DNA of 64,000 bases, taken from contig NZ_BMEY01000008.1 of assembly GCF_014637405.1 (NCBI RefSeq), forward strand, positions 124,001 to 188,000, read 5' to 3'. Below are positions 29,669 to 38,262 of the stretch, piece by piece; within the stretch, counting starts at the first letter, position 1, and every line of letters starts with the position of its first letter. The notes beneath the pieces were generated by a model. The model was given only the letters and a program-made list of their open reading frames with translations, was not told the origin of the DNA and searched no databases. This stretch comes from Ornithinibacillus halotolerans (lineage in GTDB: Bacteria; Bacillota; Bacilli; Bacillales; Amphibacillaceae). A program made the translations under genes and the position numbers.

Positions 29669-30691
29669 TTACACTAATTTCTGACCACAATTCGAACAGA
29701 AGTTAGCCCCATTTGTCTTTTGACCACAGTTTGGACAGAAATTAGGAACCTTTTTCGATTGATTCGCTGAATCATTATGTGATGGCTCATTCTGTTTTGG
29801 CTGTGATGGTCCAGATTGTTTATTCTGGCCTTCATTTGAAGAGCTACCTTTATTCATATTTTCCATCATTTTATTGGCCATGGTCATCCCCATCATCATG
29901 CCAGCCATATCACTAGCAGTATTAGATCCTTGTAACTTACCAGAAGCCATCGCATCAGTCATAGAGATTTGCTGATATCTAGACACATCCCCAACCATAC
30001 CATGGGAAGCATTTTTATTAATCATTTCTTGAATCTCTTTCGGATAGTTAAAGCTACCGACACTAAAGTTCGTCAGTGTCATACCCATATCATGAATTTC
30101 CATATCTAAATCTTCGCGAATACCTCGGGAAATTTCAAAACCATTTGCTTGTAAGTTAAACATATCTTTTCCTTCTCGGGTAATCCACTTCATGAGTAAT
30201 TGATCTAATATAGAAGTTATACGAATTTTCACGTCATCTACTAAATAACGACTTTTCACGCCAGCAATATTATCAATCAATGTAATATAATTATTCACCT
30301 TAAATTCAAACGTGCCATTTGCCCTAATTGGCATTCCACCTGGCAGACTTGGCGCAGGGATATTAATGGCGTTTCTCGTTCCCCATTTTACATTGAAGCT
30401 CTTCGTATTCACAAAGATTACCTCAACCCGTAATCCACTATTAAATCCAAATTTAAAGCCTTTTAATGTGGACAGAAAAGGGATAATTTCCGATTCAATA
30501 TTATAATCCCCTTCATCTTTAAAAATCCCTTCGACTTTTCCGTTATATAGGAAAATAGCATCCTGTCCAGGACGGATAATTAGCCTACTACCTTTCTTAA
30601 TCTCCTTATTACTCCACTTCCAAAAAATCATATCATCACGAAATTCATCCCATTCAATGACATCTGCAAATTGATTTCTAAAAAAAGACAT
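29669..30691 (-). CDS. ydjI: SPFH-domain protein with C-terminal zinc ribbon (YdjI type)
   Basis: The product has 340 residues when started at ATG 30691, six bases after AAAGGGTG. The N-terminal two thirds is an SPFH/stomatin-like domain of the virion-core-like subgroup (FADVIEWDEFRDDMIFWKW; SRLIIRPGQDAIFLYNGKVEG). A methionine-rich linker (MAGMMMGMTMANKMMENM) and a low-complexity Gln/Ser region follow, then a zinc ribbon with two CxxC pairs (FCPNCGQKTNGANFCSNCG). It is the last gene of the pspA-ydjGHI operon. In B. subtilis this operon is part of the SigW envelope-stress regulon and YdjI helps bring PspA to the membrane; I transfer this role by synteny. Confidence 0.88.
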   Translation of the reverse strand: MSFFRNQFADVIEWDEFRDDMIFWKWSNKEIKKGSRLIIRPGQDAIFLYNGKVEGIFKDEGDYNIESEIIPFLSTLKGFKFGFNSGLRVEVIFVNTKSFNVKWGTRNAINIPAPSLPGGMPIRANGTFEFKVNNYITLIDNIAGVKSRYLVDDVKIRITSILDQLLMKWITREGKDMFNLQANGFEISRGIREDLDMEIHDMGMTLTNFSVGSFNYPKEIQEMINKNASHGMVGDVSRYQQISMTDAMASGKLQGSNTASDMAGMMMGMTMANKMMENMNKGSSSNEGQNKQSGPSQPKQNEPSHNDSANQSKKVPNFCPNCGQKTNGANFCSNCGQKLV

Positions 30692-30733
30692 GTACAGCAC
30701 CCTTTCCAGTTCTTATTTAAAATGCATATTTTA

Positions 30734-31507
30734 TTAAAAGCTTCCACGGCCACCGCTATGAGAATGTCCTCCGCCAGTAATTCCTCCGCCGCCTCCACTG
30801 CTATTATTTTTCGGTTTTCTACGTCTTGTTACACTTTTCGTAATAAATCTATCTTTTCTATGAATTACTCGGAAGTCTCCTGTATATGTTCGTTCATTCA
30901 CGGTTACTTTTCCACCTGAATTATATGCCATAAAAAAGACGATTCCACCAGCAATCACTATGGCAGCCAATAAGTGGAACCACGTTTGCATGTAAAAGCC
31001 TTCTGGATCAATACCTGGGACATACTCTGCATATTCTGAACCTGTTTCAATTAACGTTGCAAATGCAGTGTAATAATTTCCATCCTTCAAGTAGGGAGTT
31101 ATTTTAGAAATAATATGGTTTATACGGGTATCATCTATATATTTTTTACCCTTATAAAAACCTGCTAGATAAAATTCTCTCACCGCGTCATCCATATCTA
31201 TCGCAAATATTACTGCGTTTCCATGTGGTTTATCGTATCCCGGTGCATTATCATCATAATAGTCTTGAACAAACTTTTTAATATCTTTACCAGCTTTTGG
31301 CGTCGTAACGATAATGAAGTCTATTTCATGCTTTTTACTATGTTCATAGGTTAGTTGCTCTAACTGTTGTACCTCGTTATCTGTTAACAACTCCGCTTCA
31401 TCAAAAATACGTTGTTTTCCGTCATTTGCTAAAACAGTTGGCTGAAAACTAAACATAATAATAGTCGTTAAAATTGCTATTGTAATACCTCGTAATTTAG
31501 TTCTCAC
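30734..31507 (-). CDS. ydjH: TPM-domain secreted membrane protein (YdjH type)
   Basis: The product has about 257 residues with a signal peptide (about 1-28), a TPM domain (RIFDEAELLTDNEVQQLEQL ... about 32-165), one membrane helix (about 182-202) and a Gly/His/Ser-rich tail GGGGITGGGHSHSGGRGSF. Two adjacent GTG codons are possible starts; 31507 has better spacing to GGGGGTG than 31510. It overlaps the stop codon of the upstream zinc-ribbon gene. The TPM fold in related proteins (Psb32/BA42 type) binds metals and sometimes has phosphatase activity. Here it probably belongs to the PspA membrane-stress complex. Confidence 0.85.
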   Translation of the reverse strand: MRTKLRGITIAILTTIIMFSFQPTVLANDGKQRIFDEAELLTDNEVQQLEQLTYEHSKKHEIDFIIVTTPKAGKDIKKFVQDYYDDNAPGYDKPHGNAVIFAIDMDDAVREFYLAGFYKGKKYIDDTRINHIISKITPYLKDGNYYTAFATLIETGSEYAEYVPGIDPEGFYMQTWFHLLAAIVIAGGIVFFMAYNSGGKVTVNERTYTGDFRVIHRKDRFITKSVTRRRKPKNNSSGGGGGITGGGHSHSGGRGSF

Positions 31508-32532
31508 CACAAGTCACCCCCGACTAGTATGGTGATAGCCTTTAATACAACAAAAGTTGTTGCAGCTATTCCACTAAACCAAGCCATCACTTTCTGCATA
31601 CTTAGTGGTGGTTTTCCTACAACTTTTCCATTAACCCCGTTCATTGCAAAAGTATGTTCTTGCTTATCAAAATCATAATATACCATCCAAACAGGGAGTA
31701 AACAGTAGTAGGCTTTTCTTTCTTCTGTATTTACATGTTTATTTTCATAATGATACGATGTATAACCGTTTATAGTTGAACGAATGTATTGATCTACATA
31801 TTGATTAACCTTGGATTTTACTCTTGGGAATAAATCTTTATTTGTATAATTATATTTTTCAGCTAAATATCCTGCTAAATATGGAGTTTTAAAGTCTTTC
31901 AAACTTCCGTAGTCATAAGGCTCTAATTTATCCATCATTTCATCATTCATCTTCTCTGAAGCATCAACAGGCACCTTTTGAAACGTTAAATCAATTTTCC
32001 GTTCTACATCATAATAACTTGTTTCGGTGTATATATAATCCCCTCTTGAATATGTTCGTACTTTTGTGGCCTTCGCTTTTACATCAGCCTCACTGTGTAG
32101 ATCATATAGCCAGAATGGGACATAAATGCCTGTAATGTTTTTAATTCGATCAGCTGTCATAAATCCTTTTGGAGTTAGTCTACCATTTTTACACCATTTT
32201 TTAAAAGCATCCATAGCCTGTTCTTTACTAATTTGAAATGGAATTACTTTATCTGGTGCCAAACTTCCCGATACTCGATCTGCTAAAACGACTGCAGCTC
32301 CACAAAAACTACATGATGTTGCCGAAGTATCTGCATCAGTAATGACAGCAGCACCACAGTTATTACAATTATACTCTTTCGCTTCCTCATCAGAAAATGT
32401 CGTCGTAATAAATTCATCAGAAAAATCCTCTATATTATCTGTTCGTCCACAACTTGCACAAGATAACATTCCGGATTCCGTATCAAATGCCATGTCATCC
32501 CCACAATTAGGACATTTATAATGAATAACCAT
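31504..32532 (-). CDS. ydjG: Zinc-ribbon membrane protein (YdjG type)
   Basis: The 342-residue protein begins with two zinc ribbons (YKCPNCGDDMAFDTESGMLSC with SCGR, then NCNNCGAAVI with SCSFCGAAVV), continues with a soluble domain, and ends in a hydrophobic segment (FSGIAATTFVVLKAITILVG). The domain order matches B. subtilis YdjG, a membrane adaptor that interacts with PspA through its cytoplasmic part. It lies 30 bases after pspA and overlaps ydjH, so the genes are transcribed together. The start ATG has AAGGGGTG upstream. Confidence 0.86.
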   Translation of the reverse strand: MVIHYKCPNCGDDMAFDTESGMLSCASCGRTDNIEDFSDEFITTTFSDEEAKEYNCNNCGAAVITDADTSATSCSFCGAAVVLADRVSGSLAPDKVIPFQISKEQAMDAFKKWCKNGRLTPKGFMTADRIKNITGIYVPFWLYDLHSEADVKAKATKVRTYSRGDYIYTETSYYDVERKIDLTFQKVPVDASEKMNDEMMDKLEPYDYGSLKDFKTPYLAGYLAEKYNYTNKDLFPRVKSKVNQYVDQYIRSTINGYTSYHYENKHVNTEERKAYYCLLPVWMVYYDFDKQEHTFAMNGVNGKVVGKPPLSMQKVMAWFSGIAATTFVVLKAITILVGGDLW

Positions 32533-32563
32533 CGTATCACCCCTTAATTAGTACTACTTTCAA

Positions 32564-33223
32564 TTATTCTTTCTTTCTTAAACTGTCAATTTCCTTCTCT
32601 ACTTCCACACTTTTATCATATTGTGGTAATAGAGTATCTATGTCAGAATCCACACCTTTTCTTAATTCTTCTAATGCTTCAGCTTCTGCTAAAGCCCTAT
32701 TAGCCTTTTCTTCTAGCTCATCAAATGCAGTTAAACAAACGTTTGATTGACTTTTACCTACTTGATTTGTCTTCTGTTTACTCTTAGCAATTGCTAATCT
32801 ATTAACTAATCTATCACGCTCATCGGAGAGCTCTGCAACATCTTGAGCAAGTTTGTCTTGAGCTAATCTCAATTGGTCTAATTGAATAGATGTTAGCTCA
32901 TATTGTTTTTCTAGTTTTACTTTTTTAGGTTTCAGAATTACTTTTTCTTCTAAAAATCTTCTTGCCCTCAGCTCATCGCCAGATTCTAAAGACTTTCTGG
33001 CAAAACGGTCCATTTTATCCATCTCGGACTGAATTTCATATAGGTTTCTCCTAATTCGTTCCATATTTGCAGTTGCAGCATCTGTTTCTGCCTTTATTTC
33101 CCGTAGATCCCTTTCCATTTCTCTTATAAACAGGTTTACCTCTTTTTCTGGATCTTTTGATTGCTCTAATTTTGCGTAGTAATTACTTGCTATAATATCT
33201 CTTAATCGTTTGATAATACTCAA
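32564..33223 (-). CDS. pspA: PspA/IM30 family envelope-stress protein
   Basis: The product has 219 residues and is an almost continuous charged coiled coil (PEKEVNLFIREMERDLREIK; LEELRKGVDSDIDTLLPQYD), the layout of PspA/Vipp1. The N-terminus, started at TTG 33223 (MSIIKRLRDIIASNYYAKLE), matches the family start; a GTG three codons earlier is possible. GGGTG is six bases before the TTG. The SigW-type promoter lies 40 bases upstream. PspA forms oligomers that bind stressed membranes. It is the first gene of the four-gene operon with ydjG, ydjH and ydjI. Confidence 0.92.
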   Translation of the reverse strand: MSIIKRLRDIIASNYYAKLEQSKDPEKEVNLFIREMERDLREIKAETDAATANMERIRRNLYEIQSEMDKMDRFARKSLESGDELRARRFLEEKVILKPKKVKLEKQYELTSIQLDQLRLAQDKLAQDVAELSDERDRLVNRLAIAKSKQKTNQVGKSQSNVCLTAFDELEEKANRALAEAEALEELRKGVDSDIDTLLPQYDKSVEVEKEIDSLRKKE

Positions 33224-33259
33224 TTTACACACCCGCTCTCTTAATTAATCACACTTATT

Positions 33260-33288
33260 TATACGAAAAATGACTATGTAAAGTTTCA
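33260..33288 (-). promoter_or_regulatory. SigW-type promoter of pspA-ydjGHI
   Basis: On the minus strand TGAAAC and CGTATA are separated by 17 bases, an exact match to the extracytoplasmic-function SigW consensus. This agrees with the known SigW control of the same operon in B. subtilis. Confidence 0.85.
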
Positions 33289-33314
33289 GAAAAATTGAGG
33301 TGAAGAAGTGAGAT

Positions 33315-33419
33315 GCTAAAGATTGCTTTAAACTTGCTAAAGATTGGCTCAAAGTTGCTAAAGTTTACGTCAAAGTTGCTAAAGTTTCCCCAAAACTAGC
33401 TAAAGATTATGTCAACCAA
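33315..33419 (+). repeat. Array of five 21-bp repeats (copy 1)
   Basis: The heptamer GCTAAAG begins at 33315, 33336, 33357, 33378 and 33399, an exact 21-base period. The unit is roughly GCTAAAGwTT, seven variable bases, then AAAGTT. It lies between the pspA promoter and the end of the germination operon. A second array of the same size, period and orientation lies on the other side of that operon. Confidence 0.9.
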
Positions 33420-33442
33420 CTAAACCCCTTCGCTTATCAACA

Positions 33443-33474
33443 TAAAAAAAGCACCTATTAGTGCTTTTTTATTA
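33443..33474. terminator. Terminator of the germination operon
   Basis: AAAAAAGCAC and GTGCTTTTTT form a ten-base perfect stem with a six-base loop, with A- and T-runs on both sides so that it can act in both directions. It follows the last small gene of the ger operon. Confidence 0.85.
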
Positions 33475-33479
33475 TACGT

Positions 33480-33635
33480 TCATTCATTTTTATTCATGTC
33501 CTTTTTCCAAGGAGGATCACCAGCTTCATGTAACTTTTGATTAATTTTATAAACGCCATATGGAACTAGAAAAGCTAAAATTGTACAAATGATAATTAAA
33601 TTCTTTGGTAAAAGGCCAAAAAGGACGTCCCACAT
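33480..33635 (-). CDS. Small single-helix membrane protein, fourth gene of the ger operon
   Basis: From ATG 33635 the product has 51 residues with one hydrophobic helix (NLIIICTILAFLVPYGVY) and a charged tail (PPWKKDMNKNE). The ATG lies one base after the reconstructed gerC stop codon (33637), which argues for coupled translation. Small D subunits with one or two helices accompany some GerA-type receptors and modulate them; I infer that role from position. The sequence is too short for a family call. Confidence 0.55.
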   Translation of the reverse strand: MWDVLFGLLPKNLIIICTILAFLVPYGVYKINQKLHEAGDPPWKKDMNKNE

Positions 33636-33704
33636 CTTATTCTGTTTCCTCCGTTTCCTTAGACTTATCAACTACTCCGTCTGAACGAATTTTAGCTTTG
33701 ATAT

Positions 33705-34814
33705 TCACATTAACATTAGCTTTACTAAAGGAGTTCTCTCCTCTATCCCAATCTTTTTTACTTTTTCCCATGTATGATGATGAAACTTATTTAAATTATC
33801 TCCAAAGCCAAATATATCTGCTTTGAGTTCTTCCTGTGCCTTAGTAATTGTATCCTTTACAAGCTTTTCAACCTTTTTTATTACTAATTGCTCTATTTCT
33901 TGGATTACTCCTTTTTTTTGCAATAAAACCGTTCCAAAAGTTTCTTGCATTTCACCCTCTAATTCAATCGTAACGTTAATGGTAATGTTCTCAGGTTCTT
34001 TCGCATCTATCTTAATCTTACTTTTGGATGCTATGATCGAATAGACTGTTAACTTATCATTATAGTTTACTTCAATTGGTCCACGCACTTTTTCGCCTAT
34101 AATCAATTCATAACCTAGCATTTCATCTAATGTTAAACTTCCATCGACTTTACTAGAATCGCCTTTATAGACTACTCCCCCGTCAAAGTTGATTTTTGTG
34201 TCGTTTGGGCTTACTTCAGACAAGACAAAGCTACTCTTGTTTAGTAAGTACTCATGAATATCACCGACTCTTACTGGCTTCATTTCACCTGTCTTTTTCA
34301 GACTATTTTCTAGTATTCGATCGATGAAACGTATAGGTATTTTTTCAATCTCAGGCTGTATATTTAATAAATCCATTGCCTTTTCTTTTGCTATAATTAC
34401 TTTAATTCCCCGGCGGGTATCTCTATTCCGTATAAAAACATCCATTACATTTGCAAAAAGTTGTGGTTTAGATGCAACTTCTTTTGAGATAATTATTACT
34501 TTTAAATGCTCAAAAAAGGGTAATTTATTTGTTTGATTTGCTAAATCTTGAGCCATCGAATAAATACTGTATCCACTTTCTGTAATATTCATGAAACCTT
34601 TACCCCCACCACCTCCACTTGGCGTACCTAGGCCTGACGGTACTGCAAATTGGTTCGTTAACAATAATTGATAATTTCCATTTGCATCCTTTTCCTCGGC
34701 TAAATCAATTGCCATTCCTAAGATAAAGCCTCTTTCTTCAATATTTACTGCATCCCAACACCCTGTGAGCATAATTAACGCCAATAAAGAGAAGAAACTC
34801 TTACTTACTCGCAT
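33705..34814 (-). CDS. gerC: GerC-type germinant receptor lipoprotein, frameshifted near its C-terminus
   Basis: The product starts at ATG 34814, seven bases after GGGGGGA, and has a lipoprotein signal with lipobox LTGC (Cys about residue 18), then the GerAC family pattern (EERGFILGMAIDL; RNRDTRRGIKVIIAKEKA). The frame ends early at 33705 with an atypical tail. The usual family ending (SFSKANVNVNIKAKIR) is present in another frame and runs to a stop at 33637. One extra A in the A-run of the coding strand (T-run 33754-33759) restores it and gives about 393 residues. So the last 33 residues or so are lost as written. It may be a sequencing error or a real mutation. The gene overlaps gerB by 14 bases. 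Confidence 0.82.
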   Translation of the reverse strand: MRVSKSFFSLLALIMLTGCWDAVNIEERGFILGMAIDLAEEKDANGNYQLLLTNQFAVPSGLGTPSGGGGGKGFMNITESGYSIYSMAQDLANQTNKLPFFEHLKVIIISKEVASKPQLFANVMDVFIRNRDTRRGIKVIIAKEKAMDLLNIQPEIEKIPIRFIDRILENSLKKTGEMKPVRVGDIHEYLLNKSSFVLSEVSPNDTKINFDGGVVYKGDSSKVDGSLTLDEMLGYELIIGEKVRGPIEVNYNDKLTVYSIIASKSKIKIDAKEPENITINVTIELEGEMQETFGTVLLQKKGVIQEIEQLVIKKVEKLVKDTITKAQEELKADIFGFGDNLNKFHHHTWEKVKKIGIEERTPLVKLMLM

Positions 34815-35919
34815 TATCATTCCCCCCAACTTTCCTAAGTTTAGCAATAAGGAACAATGCAACTACTGTAATGGAGGAAAAAGCCACCATCGCGCTTCGT
34901 ATTATTTCACCAAACATATTGACTTCGCTAATATCTTTCGGGAATAGTGCTAAATAATAAACAATCGGACTTAATATAAGTACAAAATGGATTTTCTTCA
35001 TACGCTTAAATATGGAATTTAGTGCTAAAATGGCAACGTCAAATGCTATTATGGTTGCAGCAAAAACCCCCATTGTCCAGACGATAAAGAACAAAGCCTC
35101 CACACGTTCTAATATTCCACCAGGAATCTCAATTCGTTTTGCTAAATCAATGGTAGGATATAACAAGTGAGACGTAGCAGTACGTCCAAAAATCATAAGA
35201 GAAAATAAATATACTAATAAATATAGAACAATGGGAGTTACCATACCAAACATCATATGTTTTGATGCTTTTTTAGGTTGGTCAACAAGCGCGAGATAAA
35301 ATAGAACAATACTATATCCTCCATAAACAAGGACACTTGTCTTCAATCCACCCCCAAAACCCTTAACATCAGTCTGAAAAGCAGGCATTAAATTCGATAA
35401 CTCTACCCATTTTACATTTACAAGTAATACAAACAGTAAAACAGTAATAATAATTGGAAAAAACATCATATTTAATCGAAATAGAGCTGCGCGAGATCCG
35501 GAAATAGCATAGACAACAACGAATAAAAAAGATAAACTGACTACTTCTACCGGTGTATTATCAAACAGATACTGTTGTGAAGTATGGCCAAGAACACGGA
35601 TATCGAAGGCAGCAAGACCAATGAATAAAACTGCAAATAAAAAAGTTAGTACTATAGCAACTTTTTTGGACACTATACTCGTTGCATAGGAAAAGAAAGT
35701 TTGTTTAGGAAATCTTAGTGCTAGACGTGTCATGATCCATACAAGAAATAAACTTATTGCCCCACCTACTATCAAAACAATCCACCCATCGGCTCCATCC
35801 ATATCAACAGCAAGATCCTTCGGTAATTGCAGGATATCAACTCCAAGTATTACGGACGGTATGGCAAGCATTAATTGATTTTTACTTATTTTTTCATCCC
35901 CGTACTGAAAAGATTTCAT
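34801..35919 (-). CDS. gerB: GerB-type germinant receptor permease subunit
   Basis: The 372-residue integral membrane protein has about ten hydrophobic helices of the amino acid/polyamine/organocation permease fold, and the family N-terminus ISKNQLMLAIPSVILGVDIL. It starts directly after the gerA stop (TAGATG) and overlaps gerC. In GerA-type receptors the B subunit binds the germinant, usually an amino acid or sugar, in the spore inner membrane. The ligand cannot be told from sequence. No damage is seen. Confidence 0.88.
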   Translation of the reverse strand: MKSFQYGDEKISKNQLMLAIPSVILGVDILQLPKDLAVDMDGADGWIVLIVGGAISLFLVWIMTRLALRFPKQTFFSYATSIVSKKVAIVLTFLFAVLFIGLAAFDIRVLGHTSQQYLFDNTPVEVVSLSFLFVVVYAISGSRAALFRLNMMFFPIIITVLLFVLLVNVKWVELSNLMPAFQTDVKGFGGGLKTSVLVYGGYSIVLFYLALVDQPKKASKHMMFGMVTPIVLYLLVYLFSLMIFGRTATSHLLYPTIDLAKRIEIPGGILERVEALFFIVWTMGVFAATIIAFDVAILALNSIFKRMKKIHFVLILSPIVYYLALFPKDISEVNMFGEIIRSAMVAFSSITVVALFLIAKLRKVGGNDNASK

Positions 35920-37476
35920 CTAGTTTTTTTCTCCCTTTTTAGCAGATTTCAAGTCCTCTGGAGATAAGAACCTCGGCCGCTCAGTTAACATTGTCATTGG
36001 TGCACGAACGATAAGATCTTTCCAGTCCCCAACGAATGTTGGAGAAAATGGAGTCGAATAAGGTATTCCAAAACTTCTCAAATTAACTAGATGAATATTT
36101 ACCATAATATAAGCAAGTACAATCCCATACAATCCAAAAAAAGATGCAGCTAGCATGAATCCAAAGCGAATAATACGAAACGTAATCCCAATACTAAATG
36201 TCGGATTGGCAAAAGCTGCAATGGCCGTGAGTCCTATTATTATAACCATGATCGGACTTACGACACCTGCAGAAACTGCTGCTTCTCCAATTACCAATCC
36301 TCCTACAATCCCTATTGTAGTTCCAATTGGCGTAGGTAATCTAATACCTGCCTCTTGTAGTAATTCCATCGTGATCACCATAAGAAATGCCTCAACTACT
36401 GGTGGAAATGGTACCCCTTCTCTTGATGCTGCAATGGAAAGTGCGAGATCAGTAGGTAACATTCCAGGATGAATCGTAACCAATGAAATGTATAATGCAG
36501 GCAATATCAAAGCGATTATTGCTGCAAAATAGCGGAGTATTCTAAGGAATGTACCAATAAGCCACCGTTCGTAGTAATCTTCTGGAGATTTTAATATATC
36601 CCCCAATACTACTGGAGCTATTAACACAAATGGAGTACCGTCTAATAATATAACAACTTTCCCCTGCATAAGGGCGGAGGCTGCTTTATCAGATCGTTCG
36701 GTATTATCGAGTTGAGGAAACGGTGACAGAAAACTATCTTCAATCCATTGTTCTATAAATCCTGATTCTTGAACATCATCCATATCAATCGATTGAATTC
36801 GTCGATTAACTTCATCTGCAATTGTCGGATTCACAATTCCATCCACATAGGCAACGATTAAACTTCTTTTACTTCGCTTTCCAATCTGATGTGCTTTAAA
36901 TCGTAAATCCTGTGTCTGTACTGCTCTCCTAAGTAATGATAAATTCGTTCCTAAGTTTTCAACAAATCCAGTCCGAGGACCACGTACTACTGTCTCAGAG
37001 ATTGGTTGCTGAATGGATCGACTTTCCCCACCTTTTGTATCCATTAATAATGCCTTTTCTTGCCCGTCTAACATAAAAACAGTCTTTCCGGCAAGAATTC
37101 CGTTAGCAATATCATCCATGGTCTGCCCGATTTCAACTGCAGTGATTGATATAAAGGATTGTTGTATTTGATTAAACAACTTCTTATTTTCCTCAGGAGC
37201 TGATTCGTTAGTCGTTATATCCTGTAAATTAACTAAAATACTATCTTGTACTAGCTGCCTATCTATTAACCCACTAATATAAATAATCGCGCTGGTAGTA
37301 CTTTTTTTACCTATTTTAATTTCTCTTATGACTAAATCATTTGGTTCATCTAGAAGTTTTTTCAGTTTTTGTAAAGTCAAGTCGATATTACTATCTAAAT
37401 TCGATTGTAGGGTATTCTGTTTCTGTTGATTTTCTTTATGTTGGAAATTAGTCTTACGAAATATTCTTCTTACCAT
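35920..37476 (-). CDS. gerA: GerA-type germinant receptor A subunit
   Basis: The 518-residue protein has a large soluble N-terminal part (about 1-280) with the family segments GKTVFMLDGQEKALLMDTKG and SLLRRAVQTQDLRFKAHQIG (the SETVVRGPRTGF motif lies between them), followed by four to five membrane helices including LPTPIGTTIGIVGGLVIGEA. These mark the GerA spore germination family. GAGGG precedes the ATG. It is the first gene of the operon A-B-C plus a small membrane gene. Family members assemble into ligand-gated ion channels in the spore inner membrane. I looked for a SigG promoter and found none that was convincing. Confidence 0.92.
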   Translation of the reverse strand: MVRRIFRKTNFQHKENQQKQNTLQSNLDSNIDLTLQKLKKLLDEPNDLVIREIKIGKKSTTSAIIYISGLIDRQLVQDSILVNLQDITTNESAPEENKKLFNQIQQSFISITAVEIGQTMDDIANGILAGKTVFMLDGQEKALLMDTKGGESRSIQQPISETVVRGPRTGFVENLGTNLSLLRRAVQTQDLRFKAHQIGKRSKRSLIVAYVDGIVNPTIADEVNRRIQSIDMDDVQESGFIEQWIEDSFLSPFPQLDNTERSDKAASALMQGKVVILLDGTPFVLIAPVVLGDILKSPEDYYERWLIGTFLRILRYFAAIIALILPALYISLVTIHPGMLPTDLALSIAASREGVPFPPVVEAFLMVITMELLQEAGIRLPTPIGTTIGIVGGLVIGEAAVSAGVVSPIMVIIIGLTAIAAFANPTFSIGITFRIIRFGFMLAASFFGLYGIVLAYIMVNIHLVNLRSFGIPYSTPFSPTFVGDWKDLIVRAPMTMLTERPRFLSPEDLKSAKKGEKN

Positions 37477-37574
37477 AGAAATCCCTCAAGTCTGGAATAG
37501 TTACTGTTCTTTAATTTCCCTAAAATGGTAATTTCTATTCGAAAGTGTAATATTTACTACTATCTAGGCAAGAT

Positions 37575-37679
37575 GCTAAAGTTTGCTCAAAAGTGGCTAA
37601 AGTTAATAGAAAAGTGGCTAAACATTTACTAAAAGTGGCTAAAGTTTTAGCGAGTTTGGCTAAAGATTACTAAATAATA
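37575..37679 (+). repeat. Array of five 21-bp repeats (copy 2)
   Basis: GCTAAAG or GCTAAAC begins at 37575, 37596, 37617, 37638 and 37659, again an exact 21-base period with five units, in the same orientation as the array at 33315. Both arrays start with AGATGCTAAAG. This copy lies about 100 bases upstream of the gerA start codon and before the T-box promoter. Confidence 0.9.
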
Positions 37680-37720
37680 AACAATATGTGTAGAAAAAAT
37701 CCAAATAAGTATTGAAAAAG

Positions 37721-37750
37721 TTCACTAAACATTATATTATTGTTTATAAT
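37721..37750 (+). promoter_or_regulatory. Probable SigA promoter of the T-box leader
   Basis: TTCACT, 18 bases, then a perfect TATAAT at 37745-37750, about 20 bases upstream of the first T-box. Confidence 0.5.
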
Positions 37751-37769
37751 TTAAATTGAACTTACGAAA

Positions 37770-38010
37770 AGCGATGAAAAGGACATGGGTTATTTTGATT
37801 CAGTTCTCAGAGAGGGAAGTATTTGCTGAAAGCTTCCTAACTAGAAGAGATAACTTACCACCTTGGAGCTGATTGGGAAATTTATTAACCAATTCCGCTA
37901 CTGCTAGCGTTATAGCACCAAAGCCATAAGGAATCGTACTTATGGGAAGTTGGGTGGAACCACGGGTAAACATACTCGTCCCTTTGTTGGGATGTGTATG
38001 TTTTTTTGTT
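37770..38010 (+). ncRNA. T-box leader 1 (threonine specifier)
   Basis: The conserved T-box sequence GGGTGGAACCACGGG is at 37952-37966, and the Stem I landmarks AGAGAGGGAAG, GCTGAAA and TTGGAGC are in order. Aligning the end of Stem I with characterised T-boxes places the specifier codon at ACC (37857-37859), for threonine. The terminator hairpin is AAACATAC / GTATGTTT, followed by seven T. Uncharged tRNA-Thr would stabilise the antiterminator and turn on the transporter gene downstream. Confidence 0.88.
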
Positions 38011-38027
38011 ATATATGAATAGCTATG

Positions 38028-38262
38028 ATTAGGACATGAATTATTTTACCAGTTTACCAGAGAGGGAAGAATTGCTGGAAACTTCCTAAACCAGGAAAAT
38101 AATTTACCGCCTATGAGCTGTACTGGGGAAATTTAGTATCCAGTACCGTATTGCTTGCGTTAAAGCATAGAGCCATAAGTGCATTTACTTATGGGAAGTT
38201 GGGTGGAACCACGGGTAACATACTCGTCCCTTTATTGGGATGTGTATGTTTTTTTTATTTTT
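38028..38262 (+). ncRNA. T-box leader 2 (threonine specifier)
   Basis: This second complete T-box lies directly after the first, with the same core GGGTGGAACCACGGG at 38201-38215, AGAGAGGGAAG, GCTGGAAA, and TATGAGC closing Stem I. The specifier is ACC (38106-38108). Its terminator is ACATAC / GTATGT with a long T-run. The two leaders are clearly duplicated but have diverged. Confidence 0.88.

Noticed and set aside
37477-37570. SigG promoter before gerA
   Set aside because: Partial matches (GAATA and CATTTTA) are present but their spacing is far too short.
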